A stretch of DNA of 23,808 nucleotides from the NCBI GenBank assembly GCA_938038825.1, contig CALHST010000432.1, forward strand, positions 1-23,808, read 5' to 3'. The notes beneath the pieces are model-generated. The model did no database searches, was not told the origin of the DNA, and saw nothing but the letters and a program-made list of their open reading frames with translations. Shown here in pieces: positions 8,962 to 15,838 of the stretch; position 1 is the first letter of the stretch; every line of letters starts with the position of its first letter. A program made the position numbers and the translations under genes. The DNA comes from an uncultured Paracoccaceae bacterium. Its GTDB lineage: Bacteria; Pseudomonadota; Alphaproteobacteria; Rhodobacterales; Rhodobacteraceae.

Positions 8962-9126
8962 TTACACCGATCTGTCGATCACAAGTGTCAGGATCAATCC
9001 AACAATGGCAAAAGCAAATGCGTACCCTGCACCATATTGCAGCATGTCCAGTACATTGCCTTTTTGTTTGCGGGCAGCCAGCGCCCCAAAAACAGCGCCG
9101 ATAATCGCAAGACCAATGACAACCAT
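8962..9126 (-). CDS. Small two-helix membrane protein
   Basis: A 54-residue ORF starting MVVIGLAIIGAVFGALAARK, with a short basic loop (RKQKGN) and a second hydrophobic segment (YAFAFAIVGLILTLVI), ending DRSV. This predicts two membrane helices with a positively charged hairpin. A GGGGAGCGGTT lies directly before the ATG, giving a good ribosome binding site. It is 36 bases downstream of the DUF2927-like gene, and the VWA start follows its stop after 4 bases, so it fits the operon. Similar short proteins in related genomes are sometimes labelled apolipoprotein acyltransferase. It is far too small for that enzyme and carries none of its catalytic residues. Confidence 0.82.
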   Translation of the reverse strand: MVVIGLAIIGAVFGALAARKQKGNVLDMLQYGAGYAFAFAIVGLILTLVIDRSV

Positions 9127-9162
9127 AACCGCTCCCCAGTTGTGACGGGCGCGGGTGTTCTC

Positions 9163-10545
9163 TTAGCCGCGCTCTTTGATCGGACTGAGTGATGATATCT
9201 CGCGCTGCTTGGCGCGGACCGCCCAATCCGGGCCAAAGCCGTAACGCGCCCATCCCAGACTGTCCAGTCTGACACTGCGGGCTTCGCTGGATTGCCCTTG
9301 CAGGTCCAGCGCTTCGGATTTCAGCAAAAGCAAGGTGGATAGCAGGGCTGCGTTTTCACTGCGCGATGCAATGTCCAGATGTGGATTGACCAGACGCAGG
9401 GCACGTTCACCATCGCCGTCCGACAATGCATGTGCCGCCAATTGAGTGGCCACATAAGCGCGGTGCAACGACGTGCCGTAGCTGCGTTGATAATAGGCAT
9501 CTGCTTGTTCGAAATGAACTTTTGCTGCACCCGGATCGTTTAGCTGCGCCAATCGTCCTGCCGCATAATGCGCAAATGCCCGACGGTGATCTTGCCAACC
9601 CAGTGTCTCTGCGATTTTCAAGGCTTGGTCCACGGCCGCGCGGCGTTGCGCAGTTGACGCGCCGGGGCCAAGCGCTGTTTGCACCGATTGGGACCATGCC
9701 CGCGGTGTGCGTGTGGAAAAGCGTCCAGCGACAGATTGTCCACGTGGATTAATGCGCGCAAAAATTCCGGGAAGCTTGGCGGCCACTTGGCCACGGGTCA
9801 TCCCGGATTTCAGAGATGAATCGTAATAAGCCCGCAGGATCAACATGTCATAACCGGTCAGAACCGTATGCACATTGTCGTCATTGAACACGCTATCGGG
9901 CAACCGATAAAGGTCATTCAGTGGCCCCAACGCCTGCGCCAGTTCTTCATGCAGGCAATCGCGCACCTCTTGTGGGCTTGCGTCGTTGGGCAGGAAGATT
10001 GCGATCTGTTTGCGCTGTTTCAGCAAAGTCCAGTTGGTCTTTGACGAACGCCGCGCAGATTTATATTCCTTTAGCGACGCAATATTGGGAACCACGAAGC
10101 AGGCCGCATGGGGCAGGGCGCGCCGAATTTCGGCCCGCGTGACAGCCTGGATCGTGATATGTGCGTTGGCTGAATTGGACCGCGAGATGTCGATCCCGGC
10201 CTCGGTGCGCAAGCGATGCAGCAATTTGGTCAAATCCGGTCCCAGCGATGGGGGTGGGGCTCCTGTGACCCGCACTGTGATGGGATGTTCGAACCTGGTA
10301 AAGCTGGGCAAATTGCGCCCGCTTTCCAACTGAAAGCTGAGTTCCACAAAATCCAAGGCCAGATCATTGTTTGAAATCACCGGAGTCACCACGCGCGGCG
10401 CCCCAAAGGTTTTCATCGCAGGCAGACCCGACGACGGTTGACCGGTTGTAAAGGCGCGGGTTGCGGTATCCACAGTGGCGATAATGGGTGTTGCAGGCGA
10501 ACACGCGTTCAGCATCACAGCCAGTGGCAGAACAAATTTACGCAT
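9163..10545 (-). CDS. DUF2927-like lipoprotein with TPR-like C-terminus
   Basis: A 460-residue protein starting MRKFVLPLAVMLNAC. The basic start, hydrophobic stretch and LNAC lipobox put the lipidated cysteine at residue 15. The middle domain has a HEELAQALGPLNDLYRLP motif (a His-Glu pair reminiscent of metallopeptidase-like folds) and then DDNVHTVLTGYDMLILRAYYD, as in DUF2927 proteins. From about residue 300 on, alanine-rich helical units look like tetratricopeptide repeats, a common protein-binding scaffold. It likely faces the periplasm from a membrane anchor. The ATG directly abuts the TAA of the upstream GNAT gene (TAAATG), so translation is probably coupled. Function is unknown; a peptidase role is only a suggestion. 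Confidence 0.88.
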   Translation of the reverse strand: MRKFVLPLAVMLNACSPATPIIATVDTATRAFTTGQPSSGLPAMKTFGAPRVVTPVISNNDLALDFVELSFQLESGRNLPSFTRFEHPITVRVTGAPPPSLGPDLTKLLHRLRTEAGIDISRSNSANAHITIQAVTRAEIRRALPHAACFVVPNIASLKEYKSARRSSKTNWTLLKQRKQIAIFLPNDASPQEVRDCLHEELAQALGPLNDLYRLPDSVFNDDNVHTVLTGYDMLILRAYYDSSLKSGMTRGQVAAKLPGIFARINPRGQSVAGRFSTRTPRAWSQSVQTALGPGASTAQRRAAVDQALKIAETLGWQDHRRAFAHYAAGRLAQLNDPGAAKVHFEQADAYYQRSYGTSLHRAYVATQLAAHALSDGDGERALRLVNPHLDIASRSENAALLSTLLLLKSEALDLQGQSSEARSVRLDSLGWARYGFGPDWAVRAKQREISSLSPIKERG

Positions 10546-11007
10546 TTACGACACCCGCCGATTATAGCGGATAAAGGGTGTCTTTGTTCCGATCCGATCA
10601 TACAGCTTGCGGGCATTGTGATTGAAGTCTTGGGTCAGCCAATAGACGCTTGGCGCATTGGCATCATCCGCCGCTGCATAAACCGCCTCGATCAGGGCGC
10701 GTCCAACGCCGCGTCCGCGCACAGAAGGATCCGCGAAAAGGTCCTGCAGATAACACACAGGCTCCACTTTCCACGCATGGGCATGGAACAGGTAATGTGT
10801 CAGGCCAACGAGTGTGCCCTCGTGTTCGGCCACGAAACAGCAGAATTGATGCGGGGCTTTGTCCAACAGGCGTTCGAACGTTGTGTCAAACACAGCATCT
10901 GGCAGCGACGTTTCATAGAACTCAAGATACGCGGTCCACAGCGCGGCCCATTGGTCGCGGTCGGACTCCTTCAATCGGCGCACAAAAAGTGCGTCACTTC
11001 GTGTCAT
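10546..11007 (-). CDS. GNAT family N-acetyltransferase
   Basis: A 153-residue single-domain GNAT protein. The acetyl-CoA pyrophosphate loop (motif A) is RGRGVGRALI at about residues 96-105, preceded by the beta-strand YLQDLFADPSV. The C-terminal NHNARKLYDRIGTK is the usual motif B. GNAT enzymes move an acetyl group from acetyl-CoA to an amine; the acceptor here cannot be told. It is the first gene of the minus-strand run down to 5800, and its stop abuts the start of the DUF2927-like gene. Confidence 0.92.
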   Translation of the reverse strand: MTRSDALFVRRLKESDRDQWAALWTAYLEFYETSLPDAVFDTTFERLLDKAPHQFCCFVAEHEGTLVGLTHYLFHAHAWKVEPVCYLQDLFADPSVRGRGVGRALIEAVYAAADDANAPSVYWLTQDFNHNARKLYDRIGTKTPFIRYNRRVS

Positions 11008-11217
11008 AGTACTGCCTGCCTCGCCGTTTTGGCTTATTGGATGGGTGTGTTTTCACACTCCATCGCGGTTAGGATAGGGAGCAAATGGGGCGAAATTGTG
11101 ACTTTAAGGTCCGAATCGGACTCATTAAAATTCATAAGCCCTTGTAATTGTTAAGGAGTACAACACTTACCCACCACTTTTTCCACAGAAATTTGTCAAC
11201 AATCGTGGGATGTCCCT

Positions 11218-11724
11218 TTAGATTAGTTCGGAAACGGCACTGGATTTGCTTAAGTCCAAATCCACGCGCAAGGCAACGCGGGCCCGTCCCAAGCGTGACA
11301 TAACTGTGCCCATGGGGATCCCCGTGATGTTCGCCAAATCCGCGGGGCTGGTTTCGCCCCGCGCCACCAGCCGGATCAGCTGGGCCTGATCATCGGGCAA
11401 TCGGTTGATGGCTGACATCAAATCCTTCAAGGCAAGCCGGGCATGCGCCTCTGGCAAGCAGCTCAGGTGATCTTCGCGGATTTCTTCGCTGGCGTGCGAC
11501 TGGCGCCACCCGGACGTGGCCAGATTGCGCAACGTGATCATCGCATAGGCTTCCAGGTCCTGAATGTCAGCATCATCCACCAGCTTTTGCCAGATTTTGA
11601 GCGACGCGTCCTGTGCCAGATCTTGGGCTGCGTCACGGTCCCGCGTTAAACGGCGCGCGCGGGCGATAATGCGCGGCATCAGGGCTTCTAAATGGTCGGG
11701 AAGGTTGGGGGCAGCAACGGTCAT
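11218..11724 (-). CDS. ECF-like sigma-70 family RNA polymerase sigma factor
   Basis: A 168-residue sigma factor containing only regions 2 and 4. Region 2 spans about residues 10-75 (IIARARRLTRDRDAAQDLAQDASLKIW in outline, then AYAMITLRNLATSGWRQ). Region 4 spans about 100-160 with the helix-turn-helix ETSPADLANITGIPMGTVMSRLGRAR. It should direct RNA polymerase to a small set of promoters. The frame is open upstream to 11853, but the start at 11724 (MTVAAPNLPDHL) is chosen because CAGGAG stands 8 bases before it and homologues start here. No anti-sigma factor gene is adjacent; instead a small EF-hand protein is divergent from it. Confidence 0.9.
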   Translation of the reverse strand: MTVAAPNLPDHLEALMPRIIARARRLTRDRDAAQDLAQDASLKIWQKLVDDADIQDLEAYAMITLRNLATSGWRQSHASEEIREDHLSCLPEAHARLALKDLMSAINRLPDDQAQLIRLVARGETSPADLANITGIPMGTVMSRLGRARVALRVDLDLSKSSAVSELI

Positions 11725-11921
11725 GGCAGGGCTCCTGTCAGGTGGGATGACCCTAAGGTGGCGATGCACAGCGCCCATGAAAACCGGGGAATATCCGCCG
11801 ATGGCAGGCTTCCGCGCTTTTTGAGCAAGCCCTTGCCGGGACACAGTGGGCATATGCGCAAGGCTTCGCTTGGACGCTCAAGACAGGGATGCGCAGCCGG
11901 TTTTGCGCGTCTGTCATTGTG

Positions 11922-11940
11922 AAGGTCACGAAACGACCTT
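11922..11940. promoter_or_regulatory. Inverted repeat upstream of the EF-hand gene
   Basis: AAGGTC and GACCTT are perfect 6-base arms (11922-11927 and 11935-11940) with a 7-base spacer, about 35 bases before the EF-hand start. The position fits an operator or part of a sigma-dependent promoter. No transcription start is known and the function is inferred from position only. Confidence 0.35.
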
Positions 11941-11974
11941 TGTACACAGTCTTGATAATCTCGGGAGAGAAACG

Positions 11975-12235
11975 ATGACAAAGATCACAACACTCGCAGC
12001 CCTGATCGCAATGGGTATTGCAGGTACAGCCATCGCAATGAGCGACAACGCCAAAGCCGTTGATGTCAACGGGGATGGCATTTTGACCATCGACGAGCTG
12101 CAGGCCGTCTTTCCAGAGGTGACCACCGACAGCTTTTCCACATTGGATCTGAATGCCGACGGTGCTTTGGATGATGCGGAAATCACAGCGGCCGAAGATG
12201 CTGGCATCATGCCAACGGGCCCAAGCGACAGCTAA
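11975..12235 (+). CDS. Small exported EF-hand protein
   Basis: An 86-residue protein with a Sec-type signal peptide (MTKITTLAALIAMGIAGTAIA, likely cut near residue 21) and two canonical 12-residue EF-hand loops. Loop 1 is DVNGDGILTIDE (residues 30-41) and loop 2 is DLNADGALDDAE (residues 58-69). Both have Asp at 1, Asn at 3, Asp at 5, Gly at 6 and Glu at 12, so Ca2+ binding in the periplasm is likely. The start is set by GGGAGAG about 6 bases upstream; the longer open frame back to 11846 lacks a signal peptide and is not favoured. It is divergent from the ECF sigma gene, which may control it. Two terminators follow. Confidence 0.88.
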   Translation: MTKITTLAALIAMGIAGTAIAMSDNAKAVDVNGDGILTIDELQAVFPEVTTDSFSTLDLNADGALDDAEITAAEDAGIMPTGPSDS

Positions 12236-12309
12236 CGCTGGCAGAACACATTCGGGACAGAAATCTTTTCGGGTTTTGCGACTGCCAAGATTGCTGTGCC
12301 GGGTGGGGG

Positions 12310-12349
12310 GCGCGGTCTGTTCCCCCCAGGTTCAGACCGCGCATTTTTT
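12310..12349 (+). terminator. Rho-independent terminator after the EF-hand gene
   Basis: A perfect 10-base stem GCGCGGTCTG (12310-12319) and CAGACCGCGC (12333-12342) with a 13-base loop, followed by ATTTTTT. It lies 75 bases after the EF-hand stop. Confidence 0.85.
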
Positions 12350-12402
12350 GATTGGCTTTTGGCGCCGCCTCAACATCTGGCGTCAATCCCCAAGCCAATC
12401 AC

Positions 12403-12435
12403 GACGCCCGGCCCCGTGGTCGGGCGTCAATTTTT
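12403..12435 (+). terminator. Second tandem terminator-like hairpin
   Basis: An 8-base stem GACGCCCG (12403-12410) and CGGGCGTC (12421-12428) around a 10-base loop, followed by AATTTTT. It lies about 60 bases beyond the first terminator on the same strand, so it may be a backup or the terminator of a lost gene. Confidence 0.7.
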
Positions 12436-12591
12436 GGGGCGCAAGCGCGATTCCGGGGGGTGCGATTACTTTGGCAAGAAACTTTCGGCGGAGATCCTTT
12501 GAAGCATAACTCGAACGACTGGTTGGCGGGTATGGTTTCAGTTGATCGACGCAACACAGGAAGCAAATTTCACTGCAGGTGTCAGGCACTG
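12436..12591. other. Gap without recognisable gene
   Basis: Together with the two terminators, this completes the stretch between the EF-hand gene and the reductase remnant. No start with a ribosome binding site, no RNA gene and no family motif is seen. It probably belongs to the decayed island that follows. Confidence 0.4.
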
Positions 12592-12822
12592 CTAGGTCTT
12601 TCAGCCCCACAATACCAGCTGATCGCAAGTGGTATGGAGGTCACGCCGATCTATGCAATGGCACAACCACTGATGGCCAATGAGTCCAATTTTCGCATGA
12701 TTTATTGCGCACGGAACGCCTAAGGAGTAGCCTATATTCTCGACCGGGAAGGTCCGCTCGGAGATCGTTTGACAATGCATGATGACAGAGAGGAAGGTGC
12801 GGACCTCTTGAACGCATACCGG
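12592..12822 (+). pseudogene. Remnant of a PDR/VanB-type oxidoreductase NAD-binding domain
   Basis: In one frame the sequence reads SAPQYQLIASGMEVTPIYAM, then FRMIYCARNA, a TAA stop at 12721, and in the same frame AYILDREGPLGDRLTMHDD and EEGADLL. This follows the order of phthalate-dioxygenase-reductase-like enzymes such as vanillate demethylase reductase. There LIAGGIGITPI binds NAD, YCAR follows, and GDRLTLHxDDE comes next. The key glycines are degraded (SGMEVTP at 12628-12648). The N-terminal flavin domain and the C-terminal 2Fe-2S ferredoxin domain are not visible. I see a dead internal fragment with one in-frame stop. The family call rests on pattern recognition. Confidence 0.5.
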
Positions 12823-12981
12823 GGATCTGGCGAAATCAGTCAAACACATCATCAAGACAGTTTCATCACTCTCTGATGACTTGAACTCTGAGTGTTCGGG
12901 TGTTGTGTGCTTGTTGATGCTCAAAGAGATATTGGCTTTGTGCCTTTCCAAGTGTGAGGCGGCCCATTTCTATTGGGATAG

Positions 12982-13575
12982 ATGGCGCTGCATCGCTCGG
13001 AAGATCTGGTGTTTTTTAGTGACCTAATAAGGCTGGCTGGGACCGGTACAATTGTAAACTGGTTCGACCCACTCCGCAAAATCGAATGGGAGATCATCGT
13101 GCCGGAGGCGCGTCTTCGACACGACGCCAACCCGTCGTTCGGCGGACCCGAGGCCGTTCTGGCCTACCTCAGTAGTTACACCCACCGTGTCGCGGTCTCG
13201 AACCAGCGCTTTGTCAGCGCCGATGGAAACACCGTGGCGTTCCGATGGAAAGATTATCGGATCAAGTGCGGTGATCGTATGAAAGTCATGCGGCTGGCGA
13301 CACATGAATTCATCCGCCGCTTCCTCATGCATGTTCTGCCCGGCGGGTTCCACCGCATCCGCCACTATGGTCTGCTGGCCTCCGCACAGCGCAAGGCCAA
13401 TATCGCAAAGGTCCGTGCCCTGATCGGGGCAAGCGCACCAGAGCAGGAACCATCATTCGAAGATGATCCTGGCCCGCATCAGAAAATCTTCATCACAGCA
13501 AGCATTGGGGTTAAGTCTGTATGGTCTGTTTCGCCGCAATTTTGTTTGGCCACACGGGGGGCCTCCGTTCCGTGA
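12982..13575 (+). pseudogene. C-terminal fragment of an IS91-family (Y2) transposase
   Basis: The frame encodes FGGPEAVLAYLSSYTHRVAV, then FRWKDYRI, THEFIRRFLMHVLPGGFHRI and RHYGLLASAQRKANIAK, the conserved C-terminal half of IS91 TnpA. IS91 enzymes are HUH single-strand transposases with two catalytic tyrosines; the Tyr-x3-Tyr pair (YLSSY, about 13156-13170) is kept. The N-terminal zinc-finger and HUH parts are missing, and a TAG stop directly precedes the ATG at 12982. About ten extra residues lie between PLRKIEW and the FGGPEAV block, where homologues have only a short YAKRP-like link. From about 13450 the similarity fades. The fragment cannot encode an active transposase. Confidence 0.8.
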
Positions 13576-13594
13576 TTGCTCACGGCGCTAAGCA

Positions 13595-13630
13595 CAAAAA
13601 AAGCCGCGGGGTCGGGGACCACGCGGCTTT
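13595..13630 (-). terminator. Terminator of the rpsF-rpsR-rplI operon
   Basis: Read on the minus strand, AAAGCCGCG and CGCGGCTTT (13622-13630 and 13600-13608) form a 9-base stem followed by a T run. It sits 21 bases beyond the rplI stop. Confidence 0.85.
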
Positions 13631-13651
13631 GGTGTTTTGGGTGGCTAAGGC

Positions 13652-14293
13652 TCAGCTTTGCGGCTGATCTTCGTCTTCGCCGGATTCGTCGTCCTGGCTG
13701 ATGCCTGCGGATTCGGCCAGGTCGTCGTCGTCGGATGCGGCAGCGCCGATATCGTCGAACAGTTCCTGAATTTCGAATTCTGCGGCGGCTTCTTCCTCGG
13801 CGGCGAGTTCCTGAATGGACTTACCAGAGGCTTGCAGTTCTGCTTCTTCAGCAGAGCGGGCCACGTTCAGCTTCATGGACACGGTCACTTCGGGGTGCAG
13901 CACAACAGAGACTGTGTGCAGGCCCAAGGCTTTGATCGGGTCAATGATAACAACTTGCTTACGGTCAACCGAGAAGCCATCCGCTGTGGCGGCATCCGCC
14001 GCGTCACGGGTGGTCACAGAGCCGTACAGGTTGCCGCCGTCAGAGGCCTGACGAATCACGATGAACTGCTGTCCGTCGAGACGGCCGCCCATGTCTTCGG
14101 CTTCTTTCTTCGTTTCCAGATTGCGTGCTTCCAGCTGCGCTTTCTGAGTTTCGAAGTTGGCGATGTTGGCTTTGGACGCGGTCAGCGCTTTTTTCTGCGG
14201 CAGCAGAAAGTTGCGTGCGTAACCGGCTTTGACGTCAACGACGTCGCCCATTTGGCCAAGTTTTGCCACACGTTCCAGAAGGATCACTTGCAT
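13652..14293 (-). CDS. rplI: 50S ribosomal protein L9 with long acidic C-terminal tail
   Basis: This large-subunit protein binds 23S rRNA. The N-terminus MQVILLERVAKLGQMGDVVD and the GYARNFLLPQKKA segment are diagnostic of the L9 rRNA-binding domain. A long connecting helix follows (about residues 40-75), then the C-terminal domain (GGNLYGSVTTRDAADA to EVTVSMKLNV). At 213 residues it is about 60 longer than E. coli L9 (149). The extra part from about residue 150 is very rich in Glu, Asp and Ala and probably disordered. It is the last gene of the operon, 12 bases after rpsR, with AAGGAG before its ATG. Confidence 0.97.
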   Translation of the reverse strand: MQVILLERVAKLGQMGDVVDVKAGYARNFLLPQKKALTASKANIANFETQKAQLEARNLETKKEAEDMGGRLDGQQFIVIRQASDGGNLYGSVTTRDAADAATADGFSVDRKQVVIIDPIKALGLHTVSVVLHPEVTVSMKLNVARSAEEAELQASGKSIQELAAEEEAAAEFEIQELFDDIGAAASDDDDLAESAGISQDDESGEDEDQPQS

Positions 14294-14305
14294 GTCGAAG
14301 TCTCC

Positions 14306-14533
14306 TTATTTCACAGCGTAGGGCAGAAGCGCGAGGAAGCGGGCGCGTTTGATGGCACGGGCCAGCTCGCGTTGCTTCTTGGCAGAGACTGCGGTGATAC
14401 GGGACGGCACGATTTTGCCACGCTCAGAGATATAGCGCTGCAGCAGACGTGTGTCTTTGTAGTCGATCTTAGGTGCGTTATCGCCCGAGAAGGGGCAGAC
14501 CTTACGACGGCGGAAAAATGGTTTTGCGGCCAT
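14306..14533 (-). CDS. rpsR: 30S ribosomal protein S18
   Basis: A 75-residue S18, normal length. The sequence has the typical RRRKVCPFSGDNAPKIDYKD start and the basic RLLQRYISERGKIVPSRIT core. S18 pairs with S6 on the 30S platform. It lies 16 bases after rpsF and 12 before rplI. An AAAGGA stands before the ATG. Confidence 0.98.
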   Translation of the reverse strand: MAAKPFFRRRKVCPFSGDNAPKIDYKDTRLLQRYISERGKIVPSRITAVSAKKQRELARAIKRARFLALLPYAVK

Positions 14534-14549
14534 GGCTTAAGATCCTTTC

Positions 14550-14909
14550 TTAGCGGCGTTCGCGACGTTCACCGCGATCGCGGTCGTCACGTTTTTGCAT
14601 CTGAACCGAAGGGCCTTCGACGTGCGCGTCGACCTTGATGGTCAAAACGCGCATCACGTCTTCATGCAGGCGCATCAGGCGTTCCATTTCTTGAATCGCA
14701 GGCGCAGGGGCGTCTGTTTTCAAGAACGCATAGTGGCCTTTGCGGTTCTTGTTGATCTTATAGGCCATTGTTTTGACGCCCCAGTACTCGTGTTCCACGA
14801 GTGTACCGCCGTTATCGGACAGCACGGTGCCAAAATGTTCGATGAGCCCTTCGGCCTGTGTGTTGGACAGGTCCTGACGGGCGATCATCACATGCTCATA
14901 TTTGGGCAT
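14550..14909 (-). CDS. rpsF: 30S ribosomal protein S6
   Basis: A 119-residue S6 that binds S18 on the 30S platform. MPKYEHVMIARQDLSNTQ, YWGVKTMAYKINKNRKGHY and MRLHEDVMRVLTIKVD are family hallmarks. The C-terminus is a charged tail (QKRDDRDRGERRERR); tails vary widely in this family. It is the first gene of the operon, with a candidate promoter at 15021-15048 and a leader of about 100 bases. The ribosome binding site (GGAA) is weak, which fits regulation through the leader. Confidence 0.97.
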   Translation of the reverse strand: MPKYEHVMIARQDLSNTQAEGLIEHFGTVLSDNGGTLVEHEYWGVKTMAYKINKNRKGHYAFLKTDAPAPAIQEMERLMRLHEDVMRVLTIKVDAHVEGPSVQMQKRDDRDRGERRERR

Positions 14910-14944
14910 GGATCATTTCCACTTCTATCAAGGCGCATTTCAAA

Positions 14945-14976
14945 GGTCGGGCATTTTGGCTTTCCGCGGCCCGACC
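14945..14976 (-). promoter_or_regulatory. Hairpin in the rpsF leader, possible S6:S18 autoregulatory site
   Basis: In the mRNA, GGTCGGGC and GCCCGACC form a perfect 8-base stem (14969-14976 and 14945-14952) around a 16-base loop beginning CGCGG. The hairpin ends 35 bases before the rpsF start. In other bacteria S6:S18 represses its own operon through a leader RNA with a CCG element. The equivalence here is inference, since no alignment was made. Confidence 0.35.
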
Positions 14977-15020
14977 ACGAGAGACTGCGCGGTTCAAAAA
15001 TCTTTGCGGAAAGATGGGGC

Positions 15021-15048
15021 CTTATACAGGGGTGGCGGGCAGGATCAA
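15021..15048 (-). promoter_or_regulatory. Candidate sigma-70 promoter of rpsF-rpsR-rplI
   Basis: On the minus strand TTGATC (15043-15048) and TATAAG (15021-15026) are separated by 16 bases. The -10 matches the consensus in five of six positions and the -35 in four. The start would be near 15014. Confidence 0.5.
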
Positions 15049-15176
15049 GAGAGATATGGTTGCCGCAACATAACCTTACACGTGGCGCAGCTTTGCCCCA
15101 TTTGCGCCCCGATTGACACGCATTTTCTGGACGACACCGCTTGGCAGCGGATTGGACGGGACAGGAGATTATTGCG

Positions 15177-15692
15177 ATGACAGGCACAGTCAAAGCCATC
15201 GCCGTGGAAAAGGCGCCGCATTCAGTGAATGAATCCATTTTGGACGTGACCATCAAGTTGCGTGATGGGGTGCCTTGGGTGGTGCGTACCGCGCAGCGTT
15301 TTGGCGGTGTTGCGTTTTCCGTTGCAGGTTTGGCGTTGCTGCTATTTCCCTTTGGCGCTGCCACGACAACAGAGATCCTGTGCAAACTGATGATGGCGCT
15401 GGTTTTCGGCTTTGTGGGCGCGGCCCTGTGGCAATCTGGTTCCCCGGCATCGACACCGGAAATGGAAATCGACTTAGTGCGGCGCGAAATTCGGCTGATG
15501 CGCTGGGTGGGCCGTCACCGTCAAGAGACATCGCGGGCAAGCTTCTCGGATTTGGGGCGCGCTGAAATCGCGGGCCGTGTTGCACGGCTGTGGGACAAGA
15601 CAGATGGGCTTGTGGCTGAGTTGAACCTGGCTGACGAACGCGCTGTGCGGTCATTGCAGCGGGCCTTGCAGGACGAAGGCGTTCCTGTCTGA
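15177..15692 (+). CDS. Hypothetical membrane protein
   Basis: A 171-residue protein with two hydrophobic segments. One is VAFSVAGLALLLFPFGAA (about residues 45-62) and the other is ILCKLMMALVFGFVGAALW (about 67-86). They are flanked by a short N-terminal domain and a charged soluble C-terminal domain. The C-terminal part (IDLVRREIRLMRWVGRHRQETSRASF) looks like a beta-rich cytoplasmic domain. The ATG at 15177 is chosen because AGGAG stands 9 bases before it; the frame extends upstream only from a TTG at 15141. It is divergent from rpsF. I do not recognise the family. Confidence 0.8.
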   Translation: MTGTVKAIAVEKAPHSVNESILDVTIKLRDGVPWVVRTAQRFGGVAFSVAGLALLLFPFGAATTTEILCKLMMALVFGFVGAALWQSGSPASTPEMEIDLVRREIRLMRWVGRHRQETSRASFSDLGRAEIAGRVARLWDKTDGLVAELNLADERAVRSLQRALQDEGVPV

Positions 15693-15838
15693 GTCACATT
15701 ATTTGTGCAACAATGCACCGCAGTGGCAGTGCGTCTGTTCGCGTCCGCACAGAATGTGTTGATCGGTGATGTATTGCTGCGCGGACCGTTTGTGGCACAC
15801 TTATCTCTATTCTGACCCCGTGAATGGAGAATTTTGCG

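Noticed and set aside
11046..11121. Small inverted repeats GTGTG-TTTT-CACAC and GTCCGA-A-TCGGAC between the GNAT and sigma genes
   Set aside because: Arms of five and six bases without T runs or a clear promoter; could be chance.
11168..11186. DnaA-box-like sequences TTACCCACC and TTTTCCACA in an AT-rich spot between the GNAT and sigma genes
   Set aside because: Only two imperfect boxes, no cluster, and no origin-linked genes nearby; not enough to call an origin.
12749..12806. GGTCCGC and GCGGACC inverted repeat in the decayed island
   Set aside because: Lies within the reductase remnant and is explained by its coding sequence; distance between arms is large.
13658..14638. 326-codon open frame on the plus strand across rplI and rpsR
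   Set aside because: Antisense shadow of ribosomal protein genes; composition shows no protein-like motif.
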